Assembly (NCBI GenBank): GCA_026390795.1
Contig: JAPLFG010000003.1
Span: 1,178,001-1,242,000, forward strand
Source: Ignavibacteriales bacterium
GTDB taxonomy: Bacteria; Bacteroidota; Ignavibacteria; Ignavibacteriales; Melioribacteraceae
Reading direction: 5' to 3'
Length of the DNA: 64,000 bases
The notes beneath the pieces are model-generated. The model did not search any database. It was not told where the DNA came from and saw nothing but the letters and a program-made list of their open reading frames with translations. Of the stretch, positions 8,619 through 16,888 are shown in pieces. Positions within the stretch are counted from its first letter, which is position 1. The number at the start of each line of letters is the position of its first letter. A program made the translations under genes and the position numbers.

Positions 8619-9176
8619 ATGAACAAATTAGAAGATAAAATTATCTGGACAATCGGTCATTCAACTAAAACTTTAGATGAATTTATTGGTAATCTCAAGA
8701 CGTTTGATATAAAATTAATTGCGGACGTACGTAGTCTTCCAGGTTCGAGTAAATTTCCCCAATTCAATAAAGAAAATCTCATGGTATCTCTTCCGGCGAA
8801 TGAGATCAATTATATTCATATTCCTAATCTTGGCGGCAGAAGAAAAGTTAATAAAAATTCTAAAAATACAGCTTGGCAGCATGCCGCTTTTCGCGGTTAT
8901 GCGGATTATATGGAAACAGCAAACTTTAAAATTGGTATTGATGAATTAATTTTTATTGCCGAGAAAAATAGAACAGCAATCATGTGTGCCGAAGTTCTCT
9001 GGTGGAAATGTCATCGTTCACTGATTGCAGATTACCTGAAATTAAATGATTGGAAAGTTATTCATATCCTATCAAATCATAAAACAGAAGAACACCCATT
9101 CACGCAACCGGCAAAAATAAAAAATGGTAAACTTGATTATTCCTCTGAAGAATTATCAGAGAATAAAACTGAGTAA
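8619..9176 (+). CDS. DUF488 family protein
   Basis: The protein (185 residues from the ATG at 8619) shows the DUF488 signature: IWTIGHSTKTLDEFI at the start, IADVRSLPGS, FPQFNKENL, a GLGG-like NLGGRR, and MCAEVLWWKCHRSLIADYL, where the conserved CAE...CHR block lies. The biochemical function of the family is not established. An upstream in-frame ATG at 8565 lies inside the preceding gene and would give a poor N-terminus, so the 8619 start, one base after the previous stop, is preferred. Confidence 0.85.
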   Translation: MNKLEDKIIWTIGHSTKTLDEFIGNLKTFDIKLIADVRSLPGSSKFPQFNKENLMVSLPANEINYIHIPNLGGRRKVNKNSKNTAWQHAAFRGYADYMETANFKIGIDELIFIAEKNRTAIMCAEVLWWKCHRSLIADYLKLNDWKVIHILSNHKTEEHPFTQPAKIKNGKLDYSSEELSENKTE

Positions 9177-9207
9177 AAAAATGTCCGACACAAAAAGAGA
9201 GAGACTG

Positions 9208-9238
9208 AAGGGAGGGTACTTAAGACCTCCTTACTTAC
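9208..9238 (+). terminator. Weak hairpin after DUF488 gene
   Basis: AAGG-G-AGG pairs with CCT-CCTT around a 10-base loop (7 bp with one bulged G). The tail ACTTACTTT is only moderately T-rich. It may end the two-gene operon before the DUF6448 gene, but it is not a strong terminator. Confidence 0.35.
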
Positions 9239-9325
9239 TTTCTCCATTGATAAAGAAATCACTCGGTTAAAAAAGGAACCAGCTATTTAAACGAAATAAT
9301 ATTTAGACCGATTTAGGAGGTTATT

Positions 9326-9919
9326 ATGTTACTCAATTCAAAATATTTACGGATGTTATTCTATGCATCATTCATTTTCATCTTTTCAAACACGGTTTCT
9401 GCTCATTGTGATTCTATGGAAGGTCCTGTTGTTAAGGCTTCTCAAAAAGCTCTTGAGACTGGAAACATTAATTATGTTTTAGTATGGGTGAAAGCTGGAG
9501 ATGAGAAAGAGATAAAGAGTTTGTTTGACAAAGTTTTACGCGTTAGAAAAGCGGGCGGAGAGGCAAAGGAATTAGCTGTGATGTATTTCTTTGAAACTGT
9601 TGTGAGGCTTCACAGAATGGGTGAAGGTGAAGGTTATACCGGTTTGAAGCCAATCGGCTATAAGCCCGAAAAAGGAATTGCAGAAGCAGATATTGCAATA
9701 GAGAAAAAATCTGTGAAAAATATCTTAGCTCATCTAGACAAAAAAGATCACTCTAAAGTGAACGAATTGTTCAACTTGGTTCAGGCTAAGACAGACTATA
9801 ATGTGAATGATGTAAAAGCGGGAAGAGAATATGTTGAAGCTTATGTTCATTTCATCCATTTTATTGAAGAACTTTATGGCACTAATGATAATGGTAAGAA
9901 AGGACACAATAAACATTGA
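9326..9919 (+). CDS. Exported DUF6448 family protein
   Basis: A signal peptide (cleavage near VSA-H) is followed by HCDSMEGPVV, a short metal-ligand-like motif found at the mature N-terminus of DUF6448 proteins. The rest is predicted helical with conserved segments VLVWVKAGDEKEIKSLF, LAVMYFFETVVRLHRMGEGEGYTG and EYVEAYVHFIHFIEELY. Several histidines and acidic residues could bind metal or haem, but no ligand set is proven. Function is unknown. A very strong AGGAGG ribosome site lies 7 bases before the ATG. It sits immediately upstream of the cupin and the NO reductase. Confidence 0.8.
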   Translation: MLLNSKYLRMLFYASFIFIFSNTVSAHCDSMEGPVVKASQKALETGNINYVLVWVKAGDEKEIKSLFDKVLRVRKAGGEAKELAVMYFFETVVRLHRMGEGEGYTGLKPIGYKPEKGIAEADIAIEKKSVKNILAHLDKKDHSKVNELFNLVQAKTDYNVNDVKAGREYVEAYVHFIHFIEELYGTNDNGKKGHNKH

Positions 9920-9960
9920 AAACACAAAATTAATTTTATTATCTAAAGGAGAAAAATGAA

Positions 9961-10296
9961 ATGGCCGAAGATACAAATGAATCAATGAATGATCTTTCAC
10001 CCAAGGAATTAATAAACGAAGTTCAATATCAATCGAACTCAATCGTGAGCAAACAGATCCTTAAAAAAACGAATGGAAATATTACTCTCTTTGCATTCGA
10101 TAAAGATGAAGCATTAACCGAACATACTTCTCCTTATGAAGCTGTTGTTTATATAATTGACGGCAAAATGGAAATTAGAATTGCCGGAAATCCTTATGAC
10201 GTTAGAGCTGGTGAAATAATTGTAATGCCGCCAAATATTCCACACGGGTTGAAGGCGATTCAAAAATCAAAGATGATTTTAATCATGATTAAATAA
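9961..10296 (+). CDS. Small cupin-domain protein
   Basis: This single-domain cupin (111 residues) contains TEHTSPYEAVVYIIDGKMEIRI-type first motif and a second motif with AGEIIVMPPNIPHGL. The metal ligands of motif 1 are reduced to H/E (EHTSPYEA) and motif 2 retains the histidine in PHGL. Cupins of this size bind small ligands or metal, and the substrate is not predictable. The ATG at 9961 is preferred over one five bases earlier in another frame, because AGGAG lies 9 bases upstream and only this frame is open. It precedes norZ by 105 bases in the same direction. Confidence 0.85.
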   Translation: MAEDTNESMNDLSPKELINEVQYQSNSIVSKQILKKTNGNITLFAFDKDEALTEHTSPYEAVVYIIDGKMEIRIAGNPYDVRAGEIIVMPPNIPHGLKAIQKSKMILIMIK

Positions 10297-10401
10297 TTAT
10301 CACGAAACATTCTGAGATCATAACTACATGTAAAAAGAATATGAACTCTAATTGAAAATTATAAATAATAATTAATCAAATAACTTTTAGGAAGGATAGT
10401 C

Positions 10402-12621
10402 ATGAAAAAGCATTGGATCGCCTTTGCATCGGTGATTGTGATATCATTTTCTGTACTTGGATGGGTTGGTACAAAAATTTATCAGTTAGCTCCTCCTATA
10501 CCAGATAAAATAGTTACATCCGATGGTCAAACGGTCTTCACAAAAAACGATATTGAAGAAGGTCAAAACATTTGGCAGGCTCTTGGTGGAATGGAAGTCG
10601 GTTCTGTTTGGGGTCATGGCAGTTATGTTGCGCCGGATTGGACAGCGGATTGGCTTCACAGAGAATCAATCTTTGTATTAAATTATTGGGCACAAGCGCA
10701 ATTTGGTAAAGATTATTCCAAACTGGGTAATGAAGATCAAGCCGCTTTAAAATCACGATTACAAAACTTATTTAGAAAAAATACTTTTAATGAGTCTGCC
10801 GGAACTATCACTATTGATCCAGTGCGCGCCAAAGCTATCGAAGATAATACCAAACATTTCAGCGACGTTTTTTCAAACGGCAGGAATGAATATGCCATTA
10901 GGAAAAATTCACTTACCGATCATGAAAAACTCCGCAAGCTAAGCGCGTTTTTCTTCTGGACTTCATGGGCAGCATCAACTAATCGCCCGAATGATGAGAT
11001 CACTTATACAAGTAATTGGCCACATGAAGAGTTAGTGGATAATCATCCAACTGGAGATGCTGTTGTGTGGACGGGTGTTAGTATTATTGTGCTTCTTGCC
11101 GGCATTGGCGGAATGATTTGGTATTACGGATCTCAAGAAAAAGAAAAACCTTATGGTGATGTCCCTAAAGACGATCCTTTACTTGGATCTGTTGTAACTC
11201 CTTCTCAAAAGGCTGTAATAAAATATTTTTGGGTTGTATCGGGATTATTGCTACTCCAAATAGTGATGGGAATAATAACGGCGCACTACGCAGTAGAGGG
11301 CAATGGTTTTTACGGAATTCCTTTATCAAAATATCTTCCGTATACAATAACAAGAACGTGGCATAATCAATTAGGAATTTTTTGGATTGCAACTGCTTGG
11401 CTCGCTTCAGGTCTTTACATCGGTCCAGCAGTAAGCGGTGTGGAACCAAAATATCAAAGACTGGGTGTGAATGTTTTATTCGGCGCTCTTCTTGTTGTTG
11501 TTCTTGGTTCGATGGCTGGCGAATGGCTGAGTGTTATGAACAAAATGTCTGACAGTAATTGGTTCTTGTTTGGTCATAGCGGATATGAATACATTGATCT
11601 TGGAAGATTTTTTCAGGCCGCACTTTTCATTGGTTTACTTCTCTGGTTAGTTTTAATGGTGAGAGCAATAAAACCTGCATTGAAAAAGAAAGATGATCAA
11701 AAACAGATTCTCACATTATTTTTAATTTCCTCTGTAGCAATTGCACTTTTCTACGGTGCCGCACTTATGTATGGTAAACACACAAATTTAACAATTGTCG
11801 AATACTGGCGATGGTGGGTTGTGCATCTTTGGGTTGAAGGATTCTTTGAAGTATTTGCTACAGTTGTAATTGCGTTTTTATTTGCCCGATTAAAATTAAT
11901 CAGCATAAAAACAACAGCTCGCGCAACAGTTCTGGCTTCGACTATATTTTTATCCGGCGGTATAATCGGCACTTTGCATCATTTATATTTCAGCGGCACA
12001 CCAATGATCGCTCTGACTTTGGGAGCCGTATTTAGCGCACTTGAAGTTGTGCCGCTTATTTTTGTTGGTTATGAAGCGTGGGATAACATTCGTATTTCAA
12101 AATCTAAAGAATGGGTTTTAAAATACAAATGGCCTATATATTATTTTGTTGCTGTAGCGTTTTGGAATATGCTGGGCGCGGGATTATTTGGGTTTATGAT
12201 TAATCCACCAATTGCTCTTTACTATATGCAAGGACTGAACACAACTCCGGTACATGCACACGCAGCATTATTCGGTGTTTACGGAATGCTTGGAATCGGT
12301 TTAATGTTGTTTACATTGCGGGCAATAAGACCAGATATTGAATGGAATGAAAAGCCGCTTAAATTTTCGTTCTGGTCAATCAACTTCGGTTTATTCGCAA
12401 TGGTTATTTTCAGTTTACTTCCGGTTGGTTTAATGCAAACATGGGCTTCAGTTCAATATGGTTATTGGTATGCAAGAAGTTCGGAATTTTTACAAACTCC
12501 ATTAATGGATACACTACGATGGACGCGAGCTTTTGGAGATACAATTTTTGCAATCGGTGTAATTGTTTTAGTTTATTTTATAGCAAGATTATCTATTAAG
12601 TTTTTTAAAACAAAAAAATAA
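10402..12621 (+). CDS. norZ: Quinol-dependent nitric-oxide reductase (qNOR)
   Basis: The 739-residue membrane enzyme reduces two NO to N2O using quinol. The N-terminal extension (residues 30-220, with DGQTVFTKNDIEEGQNIWQ) is the cytochrome c-like domain without haem that marks the quinol type. The catalytic subunit has all ligands: H321 for low-spin haem, H475 and E479 (HLWVEGFFE) plus H526/H527 for the FeB site, and H618/H620 for haems b3 and b. About 14 membrane spans are predicted. A GGAAGG ribosome site precedes the start. It ends the denitrification block and is followed by a strong terminator. Its activity would remove NO made by the NirK upstream. Confidence 0.96.
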   Translation: MKKHWIAFASVIVISFSVLGWVGTKIYQLAPPIPDKIVTSDGQTVFTKNDIEEGQNIWQALGGMEVGSVWGHGSYVAPDWTADWLHRESIFVLNYWAQAQFGKDYSKLGNEDQAALKSRLQNLFRKNTFNESAGTITIDPVRAKAIEDNTKHFSDVFSNGRNEYAIRKNSLTDHEKLRKLSAFFFWTSWAASTNRPNDEITYTSNWPHEELVDNHPTGDAVVWTGVSIIVLLAGIGGMIWYYGSQEKEKPYGDVPKDDPLLGSVVTPSQKAVIKYFWVVSGLLLLQIVMGIITAHYAVEGNGFYGIPLSKYLPYTITRTWHNQLGIFWIATAWLASGLYIGPAVSGVEPKYQRLGVNVLFGALLVVVLGSMAGEWLSVMNKMSDSNWFLFGHSGYEYIDLGRFFQAALFIGLLLWLVLMVRAIKPALKKKDDQKQILTLFLISSVAIALFYGAALMYGKHTNLTIVEYWRWWVVHLWVEGFFEVFATVVIAFLFARLKLISIKTTARATVLASTIFLSGGIIGTLHHLYFSGTPMIALTLGAVFSALEVVPLIFVGYEAWDNIRISKSKEWVLKYKWPIYYFVAVAFWNMLGAGLFGFMINPPIALYYMQGLNTTPVHAHAALFGVYGMLGIGLMLFTLRAIRPDIEWNEKPLKFSFWSINFGLFAMVIFSLLPVGLMQTWASVQYGYWYARSSEFLQTPLMDTLRWTRAFGDTIFAIGVIVLVYFIARLSIKFFKTKK

Positions 12622-12640
12622 CAGTTTTGCTTCCTTTAGT

Positions 12641-12672
12641 AAAAGGCTCGTACTTTCATGCGAGCCTTTTTA
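12641..12672 (+). terminator. Rho-independent terminator of norZ
   Basis: A perfect 10-bp stem (AAAAGGCTCG with CGAGCCTTTT) closes a 10-base loop 20 bases after the norZ stop. The T-run is part of the stem arm. It separates the denitrification block from the methyltransferase. Confidence 0.9.
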
Positions 12673-12730
12673 ATCCTATTAAATTTGTGAAGTGAACAAA
12701 TTGTAATTGACATTCGGAATAGATACTATG

Positions 12731-12740
12731 AAAAAAAAAA
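12731..12740 (+). repeat. A10 homopolymer at the methyltransferase start (possible frameshift tract)
   Basis: ATG at 12728 is followed by ten A residues. With ten, the frame stops after ten codons. With nine, it would read MKKKHLSILKVDSFYDEI and run directly into the methyltransferase frame, restoring the family's usual N-terminus. See the separate finding. Confidence 0.7.
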
Positions 12741-12800
12741 CATCTTTCAATTCTTAAAGTTGATTCTTTCTACGATGAGATTTCCGATTTTTATGAGAAG

Positions 12801-13496
12801 ATGATCGATTTCGAAAAAAATCTGGATCTTCGAGTAAAAGCTTATCAGAAAATATTTCCCACAAAAGGGTGTGCGGCAGATATTGGCTGCGGGATCGGTT
12901 TGGATTCAATTGCACTTGCTCTGAATGGTCATCATATGACTGCATTTGATATTTCACCTAAAATGATAGACGAAGTGAAACAAAATTCAATCAAATATAA
13001 AGTCGAGATAGAAACCCATATTCAATCATTCGATTCACTGCCCAAAAGCGACAAGGGCAAATACAATTTTATTGTATCGGTAGGAAATACAATTGCACAC
13101 TTAGAGAGCAAACAATTAAAAAGCGCAATTAAGAAAATTTATGGGCTGCTTTTGCCCGGCGGGAAAGTCTTTCTTCATATTTTGAATTACGGGTTAATCA
13201 AAAAGGAGAATAAAAGAATTAACAATATTGCCAACAGGGACGGAAAAATTATTATCCGCTTTTACGATTTCCGCAAGAACGATCTTGACTTCAACATTCT
13301 TTCGTTTCAACAGAACTCCCCAAAAGATTTTAAACTTGTTACTACAAAACATTACCCGCATACAAAAAATGAAATTGAATCTTACCTTAAAGCCGCCGGC
13401 TTTGAAAAAATAGAATTTATGAAAAATTTTGAAGACGAAAAATTCATTGCGAATAATTCTAAAGATATGTTTATCGAAGCTGTTAAGAAATTATAA
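12801..13496 (+). CDS. Class I SAM-dependent methyltransferase, N-terminus apparently split by frameshift
   Basis: The visible open frame gives 231 residues with SAM motif I (CAADIGCGIGLDSIALA), motif II FDISPKMI and the VSVGNTIAHLE segment after it, typical of small-molecule methyltransferases. Codons continue open upstream to 12732 and encode HLSILKVDSFYDEISDFYEKM, a sequence that matches how this family normally begins. They have no start codon unless one A is removed from the A10 tract at 12731-12740. The first ATG in the open frame (12801) lacks a ribosome site. The gene overlaps the convergent PH-domain gene by six bases. The substrate is unknown. Confidence 0.8.
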   Translation: MIDFEKNLDLRVKAYQKIFPTKGCAADIGCGIGLDSIALALNGHHMTAFDISPKMIDEVKQNSIKYKVEIETHIQSFDSLPKSDKGKYNFIVSVGNTIAHLESKQLKSAIKKIYGLLLPGGKVFLHILNYGLIKKENKRINNIANRDGKIIIRFYDFRKNDLDFNILSFQQNSPKDFKLVTTKHYPHTKNEIESYLKAAGFEKIEFMKNFEDEKFIANNSKDMFIEAVKKL

Positions 13497-14096
13497 ATCT
13501 CTTTTGCAGTAGCGGCAAACTTTTGCCTTGGCTTTAATTTTTTCCGCACAGTAAGGACATTCTTTCATCTCTTCGCCTATCTCTCCATCGACCGCATCTG
13601 CGAGTTTAAATGCCTGCTTATTCATTTGGAAATCTTTATACAATTCCTGAGCGGTGGAAAGGGCTTCCTTCAATTTCTGTGGACGCGAAATATAAATGTA
13701 ACTTGTTTCCCCCATCTCGGCAGCCGTTTGAATCTGTACATTTCCAAAACCAAACATTCTTCCCAAAAGAGACTGCTGATAGGATACGTTATTAATTTTA
13801 TCAATGGGACTTTCTTTAGAGTTGATTGAAAAAACGCCAAACTCATCTATAACTCTATGACTTGTAACAACCCATATATCAAATTTCCATGAAAAGTATT
13901 TGTAAATAAAGTAAAGGAATGCGAATACGGGTACTATAAAATGCCACCATATTTTTATTTCTAATTTTGTAAAAATGTATATAACGACTGAAGAGGTAAT
14001 GAGTATAAGTGTAATTATTAAAGGGAGTATTAAAACGAACCAATGCTTATGAGTTTCAAAAATAATTTTTTCTTCATTTCTTAAAGGCGTTCTCAT
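13491..14096 (-). CDS. Membrane PH-domain protein (bPH_2) with C-terminal zinc ribbon
   Basis: Two membrane spans near residues 20-43 and 50-68 are followed by a YdbT/bPH_2-type pleckstrin-like domain (WVVTSHRVIDEFGVF, SPIDKINNVSYQQSLLGRMFGFGNVQIQTA). The C-terminus has a zinc-ribbon motif CPYC-x10-CRYCKRDL. Such proteins sit in the inner membrane and their role is poorly known. It lies 25 bases downstream of the Rrf2 regulator on the same strand, so they may be co-transcribed. Confidence 0.85.
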   Translation of the reverse strand: MRTPLRNEEKIIFETHKHWFVLILPLIITLILITSSVVIYIFTKLEIKIWWHFIVPVFAFLYFIYKYFSWKFDIWVVTSHRVIDEFGVFSINSKESPIDKINNVSYQQSLLGRMFGFGNVQIQTAAEMGETSYIYISRPQKLKEALSTAQELYKDFQMNKQAFKLADAVDGEIGEEMKECPYCAEKIKAKAKVCRYCKRDL

Positions 14097-14121
14097 TTAT
14101 ACCTCAAATTAAATCGATAAA

Positions 14122-14550
14122 TTATAACGAAGCGATCTTTCTTGTTGTCTTCTCTCTTAAATTTTCTAATGTTTCTTCGCTCAGCATTGTGAAAGCTTCT
14201 TCACGCAACTTGCCCCACTGATGATGTACGGGACACGGTGTTTCATGTGAACAGCCCGGAAAACCAAGTACGCAAGACTTGAAAACATCTAATCCATCGA
14301 TTGCTTCAACAATATCAATTAACTTAATAATACTTGGTTCTTTGGCTAAAAAGAAGCCGCCATTTTTTCCCTTTTTAGATCCAATTATTCCACTGCCGGT
14401 AAGTATTTGCAAAACTTTAGATACAAATTCCTTGGGGACTTTTAATTCACCGGAAATCTCTTCGGCATTATAGATTTTTTTTTCTTTTGTAGATAAGAAA
14501 AGTACTGCCTGCAGACCTAACTCGCACGCTTTGGAAAAGAATACCGTCAT
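14122..14550 (-). CDS. Rrf2-family transcriptional regulator with three-cysteine cluster motif
   Basis: The 142-residue protein has an N-terminal winged helix (ACELGLQAVLFLS, VPKEFVSKVLQIL, KGKNGGFFLA) and a dimerisation helix. C93, C100 and C106 (CVLGFPGC then SHETPC) match the Rrf2 pattern that binds an iron-sulfur cluster, as in NsrR and IscR. Such regulators sense NO, iron-sulfur status or redox. The nearness of NO-producing and NO-removing genes makes it a candidate NsrR-like regulator of the island, but the spacing of its cysteines does not settle which signal it senses. No binding sites could be identified. Confidence 0.9.
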   Translation of the reverse strand: MTVFFSKACELGLQAVLFLSTKEKKIYNAEEISGELKVPKEFVSKVLQILTGSGIIGSKKGKNGGFFLAKEPSIIKLIDIVEAIDGLDVFKSCVLGFPGCSHETPCPVHHQWGKLREEAFTMLSEETLENLREKTTRKIASL

Positions 14551-14740
14551 ATTAGCCTATTGGATGTTTTCTATTTAAAGATAATTATTCTGGCTCTATA
14601 AATCATGCTATTTTATACTTATTTCTGAGCTTTCAAAGATTAAAATTTTTTAATCTTTCTTTAAGGAATTCTTAATACAGACAGAATAAGTTATGACCGT
14701 AAATTTTATTAAATATTTAATAACATAAATGGAGTCTCAA

Positions 14741-15085
14741 ATGAAGAAGTTAGTTGCATTAGTAGTATTGGTTGCCTTTACATCTTTAGCATTCGCTCAA
14801 GCTCAGCCACAAAAGAAATCTGAAGCAACAAAAGTTGCTACAGAAAAGAAAGTAGCCGAAAAGAAAGTAGAGGCTGCTAAACCAGTTGCTGAAAAGAAAG
14901 TTAAAGCAGCAAAAAATGTTGCTGAAAAGAAAGTTGAAGCAGCTGAAATGAAAGCAGAAAAGAAAGTTAAAACAGCTAAAAAAGTTGCTGAAAAGAAAAC
15001 TGAAGCGGCTGAAATGAAAGCAGAAAAGAAAGTCAAAACAGCTAAAAAAGTTGCTGAAAAGAAAGTAGAAGCTGCTAAAAAATAA
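14741..15085 (+). CDS. Exported Lys/Ala/Glu-rich protein of seven 11-residue repeats
   Basis: A signal peptide (MKKLVALVVLVAFTSLAFA) is followed by a short linker and then seven consecutive 11-residue units from residue 38 to the C-terminus at 114, with consensus VAEKKVEAAKK or KAEKKVKTAKK. Every unit has the same length, with no gap. The hydrophobic positions recur at 11-residue spacing, which predicts an undistorted amphipathic helix like group 3 LEA proteins or phasin-like coiled coils. It is strongly basic. The ATG at 14741 is chosen over 14729, because the GGAG at 14731-14734 serves as its ribosome site. It is a single gene with its own terminator. Function is unknown. Confidence 0.85.
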   Translation: MKKLVALVVLVAFTSLAFAQAQPQKKSEATKVATEKKVAEKKVEAAKPVAEKKVKAAKNVAEKKVEAAEMKAEKKVKTAKKVAEKKTEAAEMKAEKKVKTAKKVAEKKVEAAKK

Positions 15086-15104
15086 TTTCGATTAGTATAA
15101 TTAT

Positions 15105-15137
15105 AAAAAAGGAGAGTGAACAACTCTCCTTTTTTAT
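15105..15137 (+). terminator. Strong Rho-independent terminator
   Basis: A 13-bp perfect stem (A6-GGAGAGT paired with ACTCTCC-T6) closes a 5-base loop and runs into a T-tract. It follows the repeat protein by 19 bases. Its symmetric A/T flanks would also stop leftward transcripts. Confidence 0.93.
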
Positions 15138-15169
15138 TTTATAAACTCCTTTTTCTAAACTAGCTATCT

Positions 15170-16888
15170 TTATTTTAGACCCGATCGGAATGGATAATAC
15201 TGAGGTTCCCATTGAGCTTTTTTAATTACATTATCATATTCCTCATTACTCAATAATCGTCCCAGTCCAGATTCGCGCGCTTCAATAGCAACAGCTTTGG
15301 CTACATGAAAAGAAACATTTCTAATATTTGTAAGATCCGGAAGAAGCATATTCGCATTGCACTGATCCTCTGTAACCAGATCGCTAATTGCTTTACTCGC
15401 CTTTAAAAACATTTTTGTTGTAATTCTTGTTGATCGGCTGACAAGCGCTCCTAAGCCAACCCCGGGGAAAATGTAAAGGTTGTTGCATTGTGATGTAACA
15501 AATTTCTTTCCGGAGTATTCAAATGGAGCGAATGGACTTCCCATTGCAAATAAAGCTTTACCATTTGTGGCTTTTACGATTTCTTCCGGAGTGCATTCTG
15601 ATTTTGAAGTTGGATTAGACAAAGCAAATATTACAGGTCGTTCATCATTCTTTGCCATTTGACCTAAGATTTCGGAATTGAAAAGTCCGTTGTTTGCTGT
15701 AACACCGATCAAAATTGAAACTTTAGCGTTTCTAATAATATCTAATAAAGAAATTGAATTGGGGGATTCTAATTTCCAATTAGCAACCGATGACTGCTTC
15801 TGAGTAAAACGTTTTTGATTATCGGTTAAACCGGGAGTATCCTCTAATAGAAGTCCGCATACATCATATGCATAAATTTTACTAGCAGCTTCTTCTTTTG
15901 ACAATCCTTCTTCCATCAGCATATTTTGAATGTTTGATGAAATGCCAAAACCCGCTTGTCCCATTCCGACAATCAGAAATTTCTGATCAGAGAATTTTTG
16001 TTTTTTAATTCTCATAGCAGTAATTAAAGCAGAAAGCGCAACGGATCCTGTTCCTTGAATATCATCATTGAAAGAAAGAATTCTATCACGGTATCTTTCA
16101 AGCAGTTTAAATGCTTTATGCTTAGCAAAATCTTCCCACTGAAGCAATGCGTCCGGAAAATTTCGCTTTACACCCAGGACAAACCGTTCAATAAATTCAT
16201 CATACTCTTTTCCTTCAAGTCTCTTCTTTTTGTAACCTAGATAGAGCGGATCATTGAGAAGATTTTCGTTATTTGTTCCTACGTCCAAACTGATCGGAAG
16301 GCAACATGAAGGATGCAATCCTCCGGCAGCTACATACAAATTAATTTTACCAACGGGAATACCCATACCATCGGAACCGAGATCTCCTAAACCAAGAATT
16401 CTTTCGCCATCAGTTACAACGATTAAATAAACATCGGGCAAAGAGATTCCTTGAAATATCTTATCAATGCTTCCGATATTTTCCGGGGTGATATAAATGC
16501 CCCGGTACTCTCTTGTAATGTGACTTAACATTAAGCAGGCTTTTCCTACTGTTGGAGTATAGACAATCGGCAGCATTTCAATCAAATTGTTACAAAGAAG
16601 ATTGTAAAACAACGTCTCGTTTCTGTTAAGCAACCCTTGAAGAAAAATGTACTTTTCAATTTCATCGTGTTTGCGTGTAAACATTTCATAGCTTCTCTGT
16701 CTCTGATCCTCAATGTTTGAGATAGCCGGGCGAATTAATCCTGAAAGTCCTAAATTTAATCGTTCTTCTTCACTGTAAGCAGATGCCTTGTTGAGAAATG
16801 GATCGGTCACTAATTGCTGCCCGTGTAGATAAACTTCCAAATAGTTTTCTCCGGTTAATGCGTCAGTTTTCATCGAATAAGTTTTCAT
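15170..16888 (-). CDS. NAD(P)-dependent malic enzyme
   Basis: This enzyme oxidatively decarboxylates malate to pyruvate. The 572-residue protein has the long-form malic-enzyme layout: N-terminal YTPTVGKACL segment, ILGLGDLGSDGMGIPVGK, the divalent-metal motif LSFNDDIQGTGSVALSAL, the nucleotide motif VGMGQAGFGIS, and FALSNPTSKSECT. GMGQAGFG replaces the common GAGxAG. The ATG at 16888 has GGAGAG 8 bases upstream. A second ATG lies 15 bases inside. It stands alone, with a 328-base gap upstream. Confidence 0.95.
   Translation of the reverse strand: MKTYSMKTDALTGENYLEVYLHGQQLVTDPFLNKASAYSEEERLNLGLSGLIRPAISNIEDQRQRSYEMFTRKHDEIEKYIFLQGLLNRNETLFYNLLCNNLIEMLPIVYTPTVGKACLMLSHITREYRGIYITPENIGSIDKIFQGISLPDVYLIVVTDGERILGLGDLGSDGMGIPVGKINLYVAAGGLHPSCCLPISLDVGTNNENLLNDPLYLGYKKKRLEGKEYDEFIERFVLGVKRNFPDALLQWEDFAKHKAFKLLERYRDRILSFNDDIQGTGSVALSALITAMRIKKQKFSDQKFLIVGMGQAGFGISSNIQNMLMEEGLSKEEAASKIYAYDVCGLLLEDTPGLTDNQKRFTQKQSSVANWKLESPNSISLLDIIRNAKVSILIGVTANNGLFNSEILGQMAKNDERPVIFALSNPTSKSECTPEEIVKATNGKALFAMGSPFAPFEYSGKKFVTSQCNNLYIFPGVGLGALVSRSTRITTKMFLKASKAISDLVTEDQCNANMLLPDLTNIRNVSFHVAKAVAIEARESGLGRLLSNEEYDNVIKKAQWEPQYYPFRSGLK

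Noticed and set aside
9247-9262. TTGAT and ATCA half-sites before the DUF6448 gene, like an FNR box
   Set aside because: The spacing is six bases rather than four and the second half is incomplete, so it does not match the FNR/DNR consensus.
14803-15123. A long open frame antisense to the 11-residue-repeat protein
   Set aside because: It is a composition shadow: the repeated Lys/Ala/Glu codons read as Phe/Ser/Ala on the other strand, and its start lies in the terminator.
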